DNA from: an uncultured Chlorobiota bacterium
GTDB taxonomy: Bacteria > Bacteroidota > Bacteroidia > Bacteroidales > JAADGE01
Direction: 5' to 3'
DNA: 7,559 bases
Assembly (NCBI GenBank): GCA_947311125.1
Contig: CAMZKI010000019.1
Location: 1 to 7,559 of the forward strand
Under the pieces are notes generated by a model. That model worked only from the letters and a program-made list of their open reading frames with translations, did not search any database and was not told the origin of the DNA. The translations under genes and the position numbers were made by a program. Shown piece by piece: positions 7,350 to 7,559 of the stretch (its first letter is position 1; the number at the start of each line of letters is the position of its first letter).

Positions 7350-7436
7350 GAAAGAGAAAATCTGATGTTATATAAGATTAAATATTATGTTCTGAATTTA
7401 AGAAACTAAAGAATTGTAAAAAAAATGTTTTGTTTT

Positions 7437-7466
7437 TTTGCAAATAAAAAAAACTGCATATCTTTG
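7437..7466 (+). promoter_or_regulatory. Bacteroidota-type promoter of tRNA-Phe
   Basis: TTTG (7437-7440), an 18-bp spacer and TATCTTTG (7459-7466) match the Bacteroidota primary-sigma consensus. Transcription would begin near 7472-7474, leaving a leader of about 13-15 nt for RNase P to remove before the tRNA body at 7487. The element is divergent from the valS promoter about 90 bp away. Confidence 0.82.
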
Positions 7467-7486
7467 CACACGCAAAATTAAAAAAA

Positions 7487-7559
<73 letters not shown>

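Noticed and set aside
7365..7409. 14-codon open frame between the valS and tRNA-Phe promoters
   Set aside because: It is very short, has no ribosome-binding signal, and no promoter on that strand lies upstream of it. It is consistent with chance.

Overview
The window looks like chromosomal DNA from an AT-rich member of the Bacteroidota. Four things point there. It carries gldL-gldM-gldN, the type IX secretion system (T9SS) core that is found essentially only in that phylum. Two promoters match the Bacteroidota pattern (TTG/TTTG, 18-19 bp spacer, TAnnTTTG) instead of the sigma-70 pattern. None of the genes has a clear Shine-Dalgarno sequence. The long GldL (294 aa) resembles PorL of Bacteroidales and is longer than the GldL of gliding flavobacteria as I recall it, but I cannot fix the genus.

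Left half, + strand (26-3479): gldL, gldM and gldN follow one another with gaps of 54 and 85 bp. No recognisable promoter lies between them, so they probably form one operon, with gldK expected just upstream, outside the window. GldL and GldM form the proton-driven inner-membrane motor. GldM spans the periplasm and contacts the GldK/GldN ring under the outer membrane. Together they power secretion of proteins carrying T9SS C-terminal signals and, in gliding species, motility. A rho-independent terminator (3499-3530) closes the operon.

Right half, - strand (7287 down to 3553): valS (valyl-tRNA synthetase) is followed after only 9 bp by a single-domain mannose-1-phosphate guanylyltransferase gene (manC-type). 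They are very likely co-transcribed from a promoter at 7320-7349 and end at the same hairpin, which serves both convergent operons.

Right edge, + strand: a complete tRNA-Phe(GAA) body (7487-7559) has its own promoter (7437-7466), divergent from that of valS. The stretch 7350-7436 between the two promoters is AT-rich and I see nothing else in it.

No CRISPR array, insertion sequence, phage gene, defence system or pseudogene is visible. All five protein genes look intact and belong to known families. I found no previously undescribed system. The points worth a second look are modest: regulatory details, a cysteine pair in GldM, a repeated motif in GldL, and a possible ATGA-coupled mini-ORF before gldM.
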